This document shows positions 1 to 9,111 of a DNA stretch of 64,000 bases, in pieces; position 1 is the stretch's first letter, and each line of letters begins with the position of its first letter. Below the pieces are notes generated by a model, which was not told the origin of the DNA, made no database searches, and was given only the letters and a program-made list of their open reading frames with translations. Both the position numbers and the translations under genes were made by a program. The stretch is from Haliscomenobacter sp965225875. GTDB taxonomy: Bacteria > Bacteroidota > Bacteroidia > Chitinophagales > Saprospiraceae. The stretch is taken from assembly GCF_965225875.1 (NCBI RefSeq), contig NZ_CBDDBS010000003.1, positions 1,984,001-2,048,000 on the forward strand, in the 5' to 3' direction.

Positions 1-444
1 CCAAAAGATGCCATGTTGGCCATCATTTGTAAAGACATCAGCCAGGTTCAGGAATATACCCAACAAATTGACAATCCAACCTTTAAATTGCTCAAACGCA
101 ACCTGCCGGGTGCTTTTACCTTCATCTTACCCGCTGCGGGAAGTGTGCCCAAGATGTTCCGCAACCGCAAAAAAACCATCGGCATCCGGGTTCCTGACCA
201 CAATATCCCGATGCAATTGGTGGAAGGTTTGGGCCGTCCAATTTTGACCACCTCCCTTAAATCAGACGATGAAATCCTGGAGTACTTCACCGATCCCGAA
301 CTCATCTACGAAGATTTCCAGAAGCTGGTCGACATCGTCATCGATAGTGGAAATGGTGGCAACACCCCTTCAACAGTAGTCGACTGCACCCAGGAAAAGC
401 CAGTCGTACTGCGATTAGGCGCAGGTATGTTAGAGTTTTCCTAA
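1..444 (+). CDS. Sua5/YciO/YrdC-family protein, 3' part (5' end outside window)
   Basis: The reading frame is open from base 1, so the gene starts upstream of the window; only about 147 C-terminal residues are present. They read like the second half of a Sua5/YciO/YrdC domain: LPGAFTFILPA, then RKKTIGIRVPDH, then GRPILTTSLK, and near the end the PSTVVDCT motif that is conserved in this fold. The family includes threonylcarbamoyl-AMP synthases, which make the precursor of t6A at position 37 of ANN-decoding tRNAs. The protein is the short YciO-like form with no C-terminal Sua5 domain. Whether it is the essential TsaC-type enzyme or a YciO paralogue cannot be decided without the N-terminus. Confidence 0.85.
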   Translation, partial: PKDAMLAIICKDISQVQEYTQQIDNPTFKLLKRNLPGAFTFILPAAGSVPKMFRNRKKTIGIRVPDHNIPMQLVEGLGRPILTTSLKSDDEILEYFTDPELIYEDFQKLVDIVIDSGNGGNTPSTVVDCTQEKPVVLRLGAGMLEFS

Positions 445-548
445 TCAACACATAGTGGATTCTCTTGTTGTTTGCCGACAAAATTAGGCATGGCAAGTAT
501 TTGGCACAGACAGAAAGTTTAACTTCGCTGCGTTAAATCTCATTTGTC

Positions 549-2867
549 ATGAAGAAATTTCTATTGCCCCTCCTGTTCCTGATCAACACCTGGCTTGTTG
601 CACAAAATGCAACCTTGCGGGGCAACGTGTACGATGAAGAAACGGGTAACCCCATTGGCTATGCCGTCATCAGTATAGCCAATAATCCGGGTCAGGGGGC
701 AATCACCGACCCCAATGGTTTTTTTAGCATTGCCAACCTTAGTCCGGGTAAATACCAAATCAACATTTCCTATCTGGGTTACGAAAACGCCTCGTTCGAA
801 CGAGAACTCGCGGCGGGCTCTATCAACTACCAACGTTTTTTACTCAAACCTGCGGCCATTCAATTGGAGGAGGTCGACATTTCAGGAAGGCGTTCCCAGG
901 CCCGATCGCAAATTCAGATTTCCAAACTGAGTGTGTCGTCCAAACAAATCCGCAGTCTCCCCTCCACTGGTGGCGAGGCCGATGTGGCTCAATACCTGAC
1001 AGTGATTCCTGGTGTGGTCAGCTCTGGCGACCAAGGTGGGCAATTGTACATTCGCGGCGGCTCACCCGTACAAAACAAGATGCTGCTCGATGGCATGATC
1101 ATTTATAATCCATTCCATTCTATTGGTTTGTTCTCCGTTTTTGAAACCGAAACCATCCGCAACATGGATGTGTACACCGGGGGTTACAATGCTGAATACG
1201 GTGGCAGAATTTCGGCCGTAGTTGACATCAAAACCCGCGAAGGCAACCGCAAGCGTTTGAGTGGTCTGGTTTCGGCCAGTCCCTTTCAGGCCAAGGCGCT
1301 GATTGAAGGGCCGATTAAACCCTTAAAAAACGAAAACGGCAACAGCATATCCTTTCTGTTTACAGGCAAACATGCCTTGATTGATCAAACTTCGCGCTCT
1401 TTGTACAGCTACGCCGTAGACAGCAATTATTATTCTTTTGCCCAAAAAGACACTAGCTTGAGTGTGGCCAAAAGCCTGCCTTTTCGATATACCGACTTGT
1501 ACGGCAAGTTGTCTTTTAATGCCGAAAATGGTAGCAAATTGGATCTCTTTGGTTTCAATTTCAGAGACCAGTTCAATTTTGCCGGGCTGGCTAAACTGGA
1601 TTGGACCTCGACTGGCGGCGGAGGCAATTTCACCCTGATTCCCAACAACTCCAATGTGGTGCTCAACGGTACAGTGGGTTTTAGCAACTACAATATTTCC
1701 TTGTTGGAAAAAGATGGCGCGCCCCGCCAAAGTGGCATCAGCACCTACAACGCCAACCTCAACTTCACGTATTATGGCAACCACAATCAAGTCACTTATG
1801 GTTTTGAATTTGTAGGATTCAACACCGATTTCCGCTTTAGGAATCTGGTGGGGTTGAGTTTTGCTCAGGAAGATTTCACCAGTGAATTGGCTGGGTACGC
1901 CAAGTATCGGCAGGAATTGAAGAACCTGGTGCTGGAGCCGGGTTTTCGGGTTCATTATTACGCTTCGCAGTCGCGGATGTCTCTGGAACCACGCCTGGGT
2001 TTGAAGTACAATGCTACCGATTTTTTGCGCTTTAAAGCTGCTGGTGGGGTGTACGCCCAAAACCTGGTCAGTACCGTAAATGATCTGGATGTCGTCAATT
2101 TTTTTGTAGGCTTTTTGGCTGGACCGGAGGAGAGTTTGTTCAAACCCAATTCACGCACTCCGGTTGACCACCGCTTGCAAAAAGCCTGGCACGCAGTAGT
2201 TGGGATGGAAATTGACTTGGGCCAATACCTGGAGTTTAATGTAGAACCCTATTGGAAACAATTCACCCAACTGATCAACATCAACCGCAACAAACTCAAC
2301 GCGCAAGATCCCAACTATGTCACCGAAACAGGCGAGGCTTATGGGATTGATTTTACGCTACGGTACAGTCGAGGCAACTGGTACCATTGGGCCACCTACT
2401 CCTACGCCAAAGTGAATCGCAACGATGGTATTCAGGAATATCCGCCGGTTTTTGACCGTCGACACAACATCAACTTATTGAGCACTTATCACTTTGGTGG
2501 GCAAAAACAATGGGAAGCAAGTGCCCGCTGGAACATCGGTTCAGGTTTTCCTTTTACCCAAACCAGAGGTTTTTATCAAGACAATCCTTATAGTAATTTG
2601 TTACAAACCAATATTTTGACGGGTAATTTTCCGCTCGGGATTTTGCTTGCAGACGATATCAATGCTGGGCGTTTGTCCTGGTTTCACCGCCTGGATGCAT
2701 CATTAAAATATACGGCCAAGTTCTCTCGTTACGCGGCTCTGGAAATCACCGCCAGTGTAACGAATGTTTACAACCGCGAAAACGTATTTTATGTGGATCG
2801 GATAACGAATAGGCGAGTAAATCAATTGCCGTTTTTGCCAAGCTTGGCAGCCGCAGTGCGATTCTAA
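549..2867 (+). CDS. TonB-dependent receptor with carboxypeptidase-like N-terminal domain
   Basis: An outer-membrane transporter of 772 residues. Residues 1-19 form a signal peptide ending in LVAQ. A carboxypeptidase-regulatory-like beta-sandwich follows (about 22-105, with GYAVISIANNPGQGAITDPN and YQINISYLGYE). A plug domain spans about 120-235 (LPSTGGEADVAQYLTVIPGV, GGQLYIRGGSP, YGGRISAVVDI). The rest is a 22-strand-type barrel ending in aromatic Phe. There is no STN domain, so this is not a sigma-regulating receptor. The substrate is unknown, and no SusD-like partner lies next to it; it stands alone between the Sua5-like gene and a convergent T9SS gene. A long palindrome immediately follows the stop codon. 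The family assignment is firm; the ligand is not. Confidence 0.93.
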   Translation: MKKFLLPLLFLINTWLVAQNATLRGNVYDEETGNPIGYAVISIANNPGQGAITDPNGFFSIANLSPGKYQINISYLGYENASFERELAAGSINYQRFLLKPAAIQLEEVDISGRRSQARSQIQISKLSVSSKQIRSLPSTGGEADVAQYLTVIPGVVSSGDQGGQLYIRGGSPVQNKMLLDGMIIYNPFHSIGLFSVFETETIRNMDVYTGGYNAEYGGRISAVVDIKTREGNRKRLSGLVSASPFQAKALIEGPIKPLKNENGNSISFLFTGKHALIDQTSRSLYSYAVDSNYYSFAQKDTSLSVAKSLPFRYTDLYGKLSFNAENGSKLDLFGFNFRDQFNFAGLAKLDWTSTGGGGNFTLIPNNSNVVLNGTVGFSNYNISLLEKDGAPRQSGISTYNANLNFTYYGNHNQVTYGFEFVGFNTDFRFRNLVGLSFAQEDFTSELAGYAKYRQELKNLVLEPGFRVHYYASQSRMSLEPRLGLKYNATDFLRFKAAGGVYAQNLVSTVNDLDVVNFFVGFLAGPEESLFKPNSRTPVDHRLQKAWHAVVGMEIDLGQYLEFNVEPYWKQFTQLININRNKLNAQDPNYVTETGEAYGIDFTLRYSRGNWYHWATYSYAKVNRNDGIQEYPPVFDRRHNINLLSTYHFGGQKQWEASARWNIGSGFPFTQTRGFYQDNPYSNLLQTNILTGNFPLGILLADDINAGRLSWFHRLDASLKYTAKFSRYAALEITASVTNVYNRENVFYVDRITNRRVNQLPFLPSLAAAVRF

Positions 2868-2980
2868 GGTGCCTCTAAAGTGTCTTCGGTTCCTTAGGTG
2901 GTGAAAAGTAGAACACCCTGCGAAGCAGGATAAATTTTTCACCACCTAAGGAACCGAAGACACCTCAGGAATCACCTTAG
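2864..2980. repeat. Nested palindrome, ACCACCTAAG family, copy 1
   Basis: Perfect 28-bp inverted arms at 2880-2907 and 2936-2963 (core TTCACCACCTAAGGAACC) are enclosed by an 8-bp outer stem, CTAAGGTG at 2864-2871 with CACCTTAG at 2973-2980. The loop is about 28 nt. The element fills the whole space between two convergent genes and overlaps the stop codon of the receptor gene. A near-identical palindrome is at 17145-17255 and a solo right half at 22051-22093. It may act as a bidirectional terminator, but there is no long T-tract directly after the outer stem. Confidence 0.9.
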
Positions 2981-2987
2981 CATTGGT

Positions 2988-5363
2988 TTAGCGCAATAGT
3001 GCCACATCCCCACTGCGTACCTCTTTCCTTCCTCCAGGGAATTCAAAGACCATATTGTACACGTAAGTATCTACGGGAGCAGGTTTGCCTCCCACGTTGC
3101 CATCCCAACCATTGATGTTGTTCCCGCTGTACATCAGTTTCCCCCAACGGCTGTATACTTTCATCTCGGTGAGGCGGATGTTTTTGTTGGAGGTGATTGG
3201 GCGGAAACGGTCATTCGCGCCATCTCCGTTCGGGCTAAATGCATTGGGAATCATCACCTGGGCTGGTTCTACCGAGATGGTAATTTCGTCGCTTACTGAA
3301 CAAGAATTTGGGCCAGTTACCACTACCTTGAAGGTCATCTCGGTTGGAGAAGCTACTGCTGAAATGGTAGGGTTCGTATTGTTTCCCGGATTGGCTCCGT
3401 TGATGGTCCAATTGTAGGTGATCGCTGTAGGAGGCTGGGTCTGGATCAGGCGAATCCCAGCGAGTAGCGGATCTCCCTCCTGAGCACCCCGGCCAGCTAC
3501 TGAATCCGGCGTAAAGAAAATACCGTTTTCGGTAGGCATCTGAATGACTTTGACCGTAGCAGTGTCTGTCAATCGGCCGCAAGTGGCGCCCCCTACTACA
3601 CCATAAGTATAAGTGACACTTACCAAAGCAGTTTGTGCCAGGTTGTTGATGCTTAAGGTAGTTCCAGAAGATGCTGTCACACCACCTATTTGCCAGTTGT
3701 AGGTCTCAAACAGCGCCGGAACGGTTCCTGGAGATTGATTCACCCGAATGCTTAAAGGAGTGCGGTTTCGATCAGTGGCACAAACGGTTACGCCATTGAT
3801 GTCGACGTTGTTGACCGTTGGCACCACACTGATGGTGATATCCCCCGAATTTTTACAATTGCGATTGCTGGTCGCTTCCAGGCGATAGGTGGTGGTGCTT
3901 GTTGGACTTACAGCGAAAAGAGGATTGGTAGAAACATTGTTCCCCCCTTGGGTCCACTGATAAGTTACCCCCTGTTGACTGGCGCCATTGAGTTGTATGG
4001 TACCACCCAGGCAAATGGTACGCAAATTGGGGAACAAGATGGCTGGAGCGGGCAAAACGGTGACCGTTTTACTGGCATTGCTCGGGCAGTCTTTTTCCTC
4101 CACTTTGATGCTGTAAGTTGTGGTTGTATTACCAGGCGCAGCCACAGGGTCTTTACAATCGGTGCAAGAAAGGCCCGTTGCTGGAGTCCAGGTAATTTTA
4201 TCAAATTTGCCTTCAAATTGGGCATTCAACTTAACCGTTCCTCCCGGGCAAACCTCAGCTGGTTCGGGGGTAATCACAATATTTTTGGGTTTGATAACCG
4301 GCACAAAAATAGCAGCACTATCGCGGCAACCATTGTTGCGGGTATCGCGAATGAGGATCACACTATCGATGGTATTCAAAACCATGTTCCAGAGGGTATC
4401 CGGAGTTTCGAAGTCGTAGCCCGGAGTTGTTCCATTGGCACGCATGCGGGGTCTCCACTTGTGCTCGATATCTGGATAGGCCGCTGTTTCGAAGATATCA
4501 GACTTGAGGGTAATGATTTCACCAAAGCAGTAGGCCTCTTTTTTAGGATCGATGGTGATGGTCAACTTGGGCAGGGAGTCCACTTTGACTACAACTGAAT
4601 CGATAATAGTACAAGGTGCAGCTACCAAAGTGGCATAATAGGTAGTGGTGACCTTGGGTTCAACCTGCAGGCTAAGCACATTCGTTCGAGTGATGCTTTT
4701 GTCTTTGGCGGTCCAGGTAACCCCAGTAGCTAATCCGGTGTTGGTTGTAGCACCGAGGGTAACCCGATTGGCACCCTTACATACTTTGACTGTATCGCCG
4801 TTGGTGATGTCAATTTTTTGCTGAGCGATGTTCACTGTGATTGTTGCATCGGCCTTGCACCCGGTGACATTTAATTCAGCCCGATAAGTGGTGATGTTTT
4901 CAGGTAAGGCAATCACCGTCCCGGCATTGGGGTTGTTGAGGCCGTCAACTGGATCCCAGGTGACGCCCTGGCCATTGGTATTGGTTACAGCCCGCAATAC
5001 AACCGGAGTTCCCCGACAAACCGAAGTGTTGGTTAAAGCAACCAGCTGAATTTGAGGGCGCACGACGATTAGGGTGATGGTGTCCCGGCGCAACTGGCCA
5101 TTGACAAAACCTTCTACAAAAACACGGGTATTGGCGGTAGGTTTGGCAATGACGATATTCCCGTTGGTACGATTCAGGATATTGGCAGGGCTCCAGCTGT
5201 AATTGAAGCCGCCCTTGACTTCCAGGGTTATGCTGCTATCGGGGCAAACATAGGTTGTGTCTAGGTCGGGCTGGATTTTGATCCGGCCAATCTGGGCATT
5301 GAGTTGACCTAATGTAAGGGCAAAGAAGCAAAAGCAAAGAAGTGTAATCAACCAATTCTTCAT
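2988..5363 (-). CDS. Secreted Ig/PKD-like repeat protein with T9SS type B (gliding-associated) sorting domain
   Basis: 791 residues. The chosen ATG at 5361-5363 is followed directly by a signal peptide (MKNWLITLLCFCFFALTLG...NAQ). An upstream in-frame ATG would only add residues encoded by a palindromic repeat. The body is a series of about eight beta-sandwich repeats of 80-90 residues rich in Thr, Val and paired Cys (for example VCPGGTVKLNA, ICLGGTIQLNG, each followed by a W-x-P/W-T-P turn), as in SprB-like cell-surface adhesins. The last 90 residues are a type B sorting domain: IPNAFSPNGDGANDRF, MKVYSRWGKLMY, NGWDGN. Such proteins are exported by the T9SS and held on the surface, often for gliding or adhesion. 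The ligand is unknown. Confidence 0.88.
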   Translation of the reverse strand: MKNWLITLLCFCFFALTLGQLNAQIGRIKIQPDLDTTYVCPDSSITLEVKGGFNYSWSPANILNRTNGNIVIAKPTANTRVFVEGFVNGQLRRDTITLIVVRPQIQLVALTNTSVCRGTPVVLRAVTNTNGQGVTWDPVDGLNNPNAGTVIALPENITTYRAELNVTGCKADATITVNIAQQKIDITNGDTVKVCKGANRVTLGATTNTGLATGVTWTAKDKSITRTNVLSLQVEPKVTTTYYATLVAAPCTIIDSVVVKVDSLPKLTITIDPKKEAYCFGEIITLKSDIFETAAYPDIEHKWRPRMRANGTTPGYDFETPDTLWNMVLNTIDSVILIRDTRNNGCRDSAAIFVPVIKPKNIVITPEPAEVCPGGTVKLNAQFEGKFDKITWTPATGLSCTDCKDPVAAPGNTTTTYSIKVEEKDCPSNASKTVTVLPAPAILFPNLRTICLGGTIQLNGASQQGVTYQWTQGGNNVSTNPLFAVSPTSTTTYRLEATSNRNCKNSGDITISVVPTVNNVDINGVTVCATDRNRTPLSIRVNQSPGTVPALFETYNWQIGGVTASSGTTLSINNLAQTALVSVTYTYGVVGGATCGRLTDTATVKVIQMPTENGIFFTPDSVAGRGAQEGDPLLAGIRLIQTQPPTAITYNWTINGANPGNNTNPTISAVASPTEMTFKVVVTGPNSCSVSDEITISVEPAQVMIPNAFSPNGDGANDRFRPITSNKNIRLTEMKVYSRWGKLMYSGNNINGWDGNVGGKPAPVDTYVYNMVFEFPGGRKEVRSGDVALLR

Positions 5364-5380
5364 AAATAATGGTTTGGTGG

Positions 5381-5456
5381 GTGTTTTCTTAAATGGCCCT
5401 TCTCCCGCCCTTCGACTTCGCTCAGGGACCGGGAGAAGGACCACTTAAGAAAACAC
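5381..5456. repeat. Compound inverted repeat upstream of the type B adhesin gene
   Basis: Outer arms GTGTTTTCTTAA (5381-5392) and TTAAGAAAACAC (5445-5456) pair perfectly. Inside, CCTTCTCCCG pairs with CGGGAGAAGG, and the centre holds the partial palindrome CCCTTCGACTTCGCTCAGGG. It lies between the end of the cytochrome c gene (5551) and the start codon at 5363, both on the minus strand. It could therefore terminate one transcript or fold in the leader of the next. Read as protein it gives a false extension (VPERSRR). Confidence 0.85.
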
Positions 5457-5550
5457 CACAGTTTGTCGGGTCGGAAAATACGACCTTTTACCCAAAAACA
5501 ACGGTGAAAGCATGATTTTATTGATCGTACCGATGTAATACACCTGACGA

Positions 5551-5946
5551 TTATTTACATTTTTCCAGCGCCTTTTGCACAGTTTGTACCTTAACGAACC
5601 CATAATCATTTCCCCAGGCCTGATGGATGTAATTGATGATGTTGGCAATTTCAAAATCGGTGAGCTTGCGCTCGCCGGGCATGGCTTCACTGTACGTTTT
5701 ACCATTCACCGTTATTTCGCCTGTTTTGCCATAGCGAATGATGCAGGCAATTTCATCCGGGTGCTTTTTTAGATAGTCGGATTTGACCAGGGGTGGGATG
5801 CGCCCACGCAGCCCTGTACCATCCTCCATGTGGCAATTGGCGCAATAAGTACCGTACATGATTTCGCCTTGTTGGTAGGGGTTACTCTGGCAAGCCCATA
5901 CCAGCATCATTACAAAAAACAGGGCAATCAAAAGGAAACGTTGCAT
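5551..5946 (-). CDS. Small c-type cytochrome lipoprotein
   Basis: 131 residues. The N-terminus is a lipoprotein signal (MQRFLLIALFFVMMLVWAC, lipobox Cys at about 19), so the mature protein is probably anchored on the periplasmic side of a membrane. The haem-attachment motif is CANCH at about residues 35-39, followed by DGTGLRGRIPPL. The likely distal Met ligand is in EAMPG at about residue 89, and a C-terminal helix (LTDFEIANIINYIHQAW) completes a class I cytochrome c fold. The ATG abuts the stop codon of the ChaN-like gene with no gap, so the two are co-transcribed and probably translationally coupled. The electron-transfer partner is unknown. Confidence 0.9.
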   Translation of the reverse strand: MQRFLLIALFFVMMLVWACQSNPYQQGEIMYGTYCANCHMEDGTGLRGRIPPLVKSDYLKKHPDEIACIIRYGKTGEITVNGKTYSEAMPGERKLTDFEIANIINYIHQAWGNDYGFVKVQTVQKALEKCK

Positions 5947-6819
5947 TTAGTAAGTTTTGGTCATTTTGGCTGGCACACAGATGATAAAATCGGCCTTCCC
6001 CAGGTTTTCCTGGTCCAGTTTCTCGATGTTATCCTGTTCAACCGTGGCGATGTTGACCACGTCTTTGCCTCCTGCAAATTTGCGCAGGTACCACACCGTA
6101 CCCTCTTTCAGATCGGAGTGATAAGAGCCGTTAAAGTGTAAGAACACATGACCCTTCTTTAAGTTCTGGGCAATAAAATACCCCATGGTGGCATCTTTTA
6201 CCGCCTGAGATTTGATCAGGTTGTCGGAAGCTGCAGTACCACCGTGGCCGCCCATCATTTTGATCATGGCCTGATAAGAAGGTAAGTTCATATCGACTTC
6301 AATGGGCAGGGGAGCAATCCAGGATTTCGCTTCGCTGGTCAGCGGATTGAGCGATTCCAGGCCTTGTTTGTACACCATATTGGCGTAGCGCCGGGGTACA
6401 TTGGTAGCAATAAAAGGCAGTTTTTTACTTTTGGCCAATTCCACCAGAGGTTTGTAATCGGTGGCATAATTGTCCCAAAGGCGGGCTTCGTCTTCAAAGT
6501 TTTTGCTACTGATCTGGCCAGCCAGGTACTCGTTGAGGATGGCCTGGTTGTCGCGTTCAAACATTTCGGCCCCCATGATCAGTTTACCACTGGTTTCTTT
6601 TTCCAGATCCTGAGCCAGTTCAATTTGCAGCCAGTGGGAAATGGGATTGTTGTGTTGCTCGCCAAAAAAGACCACGTCGGCTTTTTTGCTTTGTTTGAGC
6701 AATTGTCCGTAATCGGTTTCTTTGCCTTTGCTGTCAAAAACGCGGTAGGCTTGTTTGTCCTGTGCTGTTGCTACCAAGGTAGTCAGCATGAGGATAAAAA
6801 CGCTTAGGATTGGTTTCAT
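5947..6819 (-). CDS. ChaN/Tiki-superfamily haem-binding-type protein
   Basis: 290 residues with a cleavable signal peptide (MKPILSVFILMLTTLVATAQ) and no lipobox. Conserved family features are VVFFGEQHNNPISHWLQIEL near residue 50, MGAEMFERDNQ near 85, FIATNVPRRYANMVY near 135, and HVFLHFNGSYHSD near 228. ChaN of Campylobacter is a haem-binding iron-regulated lipoprotein, and the wider Tiki/EreA-like superfamily includes metalloproteases. The gene directly precedes and abuts a cytochrome c gene, which fits a haem or redox-related role. The biochemical function in this organism is inference. Confidence 0.85.
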   Translation of the reverse strand: MKPILSVFILMLTTLVATAQDKQAYRVFDSKGKETDYGQLLKQSKKADVVFFGEQHNNPISHWLQIELAQDLEKETSGKLIMGAEMFERDNQAILNEYLAGQISSKNFEDEARLWDNYATDYKPLVELAKSKKLPFIATNVPRRYANMVYKQGLESLNPLTSEAKSWIAPLPIEVDMNLPSYQAMIKMMGGHGGTAASDNLIKSQAVKDATMGYFIAQNLKKGHVFLHFNGSYHSDLKEGTVWYLRKFAGGKDVVNIATVEQDNIEKLDQENLGKADFIICVPAKMTKTY

Positions 6820-6856
6820 GTTGGTTTATTAAGCCAGAAACTTAGTTAGTTTTGGC

Positions 6857-7279
6857 CTAATCTTCCTCTTTTGGCGGGAGAATTATTTTTTTGCGTCCCG
6901 CTTTTTTGTCGCTTTGTACGGATTTGGCCTTTTTGCGCTTTTTCGGGTCGGCTACCAGGCGTTCGGGCACTTCTTCACGTTCTGGTTCTGGCTCTAGTGC
7001 TGCCTCGATGAGCAGTATTATTTTTTTGATGGCCTTGTCCCGATTGCTTTGTTGCAGGCGGCTTTCCTGAGAACTGGTGCTCAACAGGCCTTCCTTACTG
7101 ATGCGATTGGCCAACTTTTGGCGCAGGGTGGCTTTTTCTTCTCCGTCCAGACCTTCTGATGTATCGATCTCGAAGAGGGCTTCTACCCGGGTTTCTACTT
7201 TATTCACGTTTTGCCCGCCGCTGCCGGAACTGCGGGAGGTACGAAACTTGAGCTCTTTCTGAATCTGCTGGGTATTCAT
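6857..7279 (-). CDS. arfB: Alternative ribosome-rescue factor, aminoacyl-tRNA hydrolase
   Basis: 140 residues, the usual length for ArfB (YaeJ). The catalytic GGQ sits in SRSSGSGGQNVNKVETRVE at residues about 15-33. The protein lacks the codon-recognition domains of RF1/RF2 and ends in a lysine/arginine-rich tail (KKRKKAKSVQSDKKAGRKK), which in this family inserts into the empty mRNA channel of stalled ribosomes. It releases peptides from ribosomes stuck on mRNAs without a stop codon. It is transcribed toward the ChaN-cytochrome pair but separated from it by about 37 bases. Confidence 0.93.
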   Translation of the reverse strand: MNTQQIQKELKFRTSRSSGSGGQNVNKVETRVEALFEIDTSEGLDGEEKATLRQKLANRISKEGLLSTSSQESRLQQSNRDKAIKKIILLIEAALEPEPEREEVPERLVADPKKRKKAKSVQSDKKAGRKKIILPPKEED

Positions 7280-7387
7280 GATTGTATTTTGAGCTGCTAG
7301 AACAGCAAGGACAAGGTAAAAAGTTTCTGATCAATAAAAAAAAACACCGTTGTGGTGGGGGAAAAGGAGCACTTATTTTTTTATCGC

Positions 7388-7457
7388 ACCATTGGTTGAA
7401 GCATTCCCACCATTGGTTGAATAAAAAAAAGCTAGAGCCTCGCTCCTATTACCTTCG
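7388..7457 (+). promoter_or_regulatory. Tandem direct-repeat operator and -7 box upstream of T9SS propeller gene
   Basis: The 13-mer ACCATTGGTTGAA occurs twice, at 7388-7400 and 7409-7421, with a period of 21 bp, two helical turns. A near-consensus Bacteroidota -7 box TACCTTCG lies at 7450-7457, placing the repeats at about -76 to -43. No -33 TTG is visible, as expected for an activator-dependent promoter. The repeats are flanked by T-rich and A-rich runs. The activator is unknown. Confidence 0.5.
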
Positions 7458-7489
7458 CATTCAACAAACAACACCTAATTGATTTACCT

Positions 7490-9055
7490 ATGAAAACATT
7501 GACCTACCTCGGATTTCTTCTTGTTGTTTTTGGACTCTACACCTCTGCTTTTACCCAAAGCAAAGTGCCCTTCAGTCTCGAAATGGAGGAAATCACCTAC
7601 AAAGACTGGCCAGGCTTACACTCTTTTGCCTTTGGAGAATGGTCGGGATACTGGATCATGATGGCTGGGCGCAGCAATGGCTTGCATGGCTTTTTTCCCT
7701 TCACCGGATTTCCCAATGCCAGTGCCAATGATAAAATCTGGATCATGCGACCCGACAATGGCAAAATTTGGGAGCAAAAACTCAGCACCTTCAATAGTGA
7801 TCTGGCCGATGCCTTGCGGGTAAGCAACCCGCAGTTTGTCCAACACGGCCAATACCTCTACATTGTTGGTGGCTATGGGCAGCGCAGTTCGGATCAAAAC
7901 TTCATCACCTTCCCCAATCTGGTAGCGGTAGACCTCGACGCTCTGGTCAAGGCCATAGTGGACGGAAAAGGGGATGTGCGCAACTCCTTTCGGCTCCTGA
8001 AAGACGAGCGACTACGGGTATGTGGTGCGGAGATGCACGAGTTAGGTGACTGGATTTACCTCGTTGGGGGTCACAATTTTAGCGGACTGTACTCCAAAGA
8101 ACGCACCGAGGTGGTGCAAACCTACACCAGCGAAATCCGTCGATTCCGCATCCAGGACAACGGTACCACCTTGAGCATTGTGGATTATAGCGCTCAGGCT
8201 CATGCCGAATACCACCGCCGCGATGGCAATTTGGCCCCCATCATCACCCCGGAAGGGAACAAAGCGCTAACTTATTATGGTGGGGTATTCAAACCTGATG
8301 CCGATCTGCCATACCTGAATCCCATTTACATCCAGACCGATAAAATCCGCATCGATTCCAGTTATGAACAAGTGATGTGCCAATACACTTGCCCCATCTT
8401 ACCCATTTTTGATAGCCAGCAACGCAGCATGTATTCAGTGTTTTTTGGTGGAATCAGCAAACATTTTTACAACAGCAGTCAAAAAAAGCTGGTAGAAGAC
8501 AGCAACATGCCTTTTATCAAAGACATTTCCGTGTTCATCCGCCAGGCCAATGGTCGCAGCGAGGAACAGGTTTTGCCCCAGCAATTTGATGAACTCCTGG
8601 GCTCAAATGCCAAATGGGTCATCAATGCCCTGGCACCACAATATGACAATGGCGTAATCAAACTGGATGCCCTGGCCGGGCGAACTTTGGCGGGATATAT
8701 TTTTGGTGGGATCAAAGCGGTGATTCCAAACATCACCCCCAGTTCAGCTTCCAATCGTTTGTTCAAAGTGTACCTGAAGCCCCAATTGAGTACCCACACC
8801 ACTGCTCTGGAAACAGTGCATTTCAGCCTCTACCCCAACCCATCCAGCAACACCATGCACCTTCGCCTACCTGCCGATTTTGTGCCAGATCAAGCCATAG
8901 TGTATGATTTTCAGGGAAAAGTGCTCCAACGTTGGTCCAGCCTTGAGTCGGTACAGGTCATTGAACAATTCCTCGAAAAACTGCCCCGTGGTGTGTACGG
9001 ACTGAGTCTGTCCAATGAGCAGCAGCGAGGCATGAGCAAAGTAATCAAAATATAA
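7490..9055 (+). CDS. Secreted propeller-like protein with T9SS type A sorting domain
   Basis: 521 residues. Signal peptide 1-23 (ends in SAFTQ). The body resembles kelch/galactose-oxidase-like blades: LYIVGGYGQRSSD near residue 122, WIYLVGGHNFSGLY near 187, LTYYGGVFKPD near 262, MYSVFFGGISKHFYN near 315 and LAGYIFGGIKAV near 402, with hydrophobic residues before Gly-Gly. The last 80 residues are a type A sorting domain (VHFSLYPNPSSNTMHLRL, IVYDFQGKVLQRW, PRGVYGLSLSN, KVIKI). It is predicted to be exported by the T9SS and attached to the surface or released. Ligand or enzyme activity is unknown; no obvious catalytic motif. Confidence 0.85.
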   Translation: MKTLTYLGFLLVVFGLYTSAFTQSKVPFSLEMEEITYKDWPGLHSFAFGEWSGYWIMMAGRSNGLHGFFPFTGFPNASANDKIWIMRPDNGKIWEQKLSTFNSDLADALRVSNPQFVQHGQYLYIVGGYGQRSSDQNFITFPNLVAVDLDALVKAIVDGKGDVRNSFRLLKDERLRVCGAEMHELGDWIYLVGGHNFSGLYSKERTEVVQTYTSEIRRFRIQDNGTTLSIVDYSAQAHAEYHRRDGNLAPIITPEGNKALTYYGGVFKPDADLPYLNPIYIQTDKIRIDSSYEQVMCQYTCPILPIFDSQQRSMYSVFFGGISKHFYNSSQKKLVEDSNMPFIKDISVFIRQANGRSEEQVLPQQFDELLGSNAKWVINALAPQYDNGVIKLDALAGRTLAGYIFGGIKAVIPNITPSSASNRLFKVYLKPQLSTHTTALETVHFSLYPNPSSNTMHLRLPADFVPDQAIVYDFQGKVLQRWSSLESVQVIEQFLEKLPRGVYGLSLSNEQQRGMSKVIKI

Positions 9056-9111
9056 TCCGTCTAGTCAATGACAAACTCCTGTTCCCTTATTCCCAAATTT
9101 CCAATTTCTGC

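Noticed and set aside
3948..4598. 216-residue plus-strand reading frame opposite the type B adhesin
   Set aside because: Antisense shadow of a well-supported gene with repeats and a sorting domain.
7282..7482. 66-residue plus-strand reading frame before the propeller gene
   Set aside because: Overlaps the direct repeats and promoter, has no recognisable domain and is composed of low-complexity Lys/His text.
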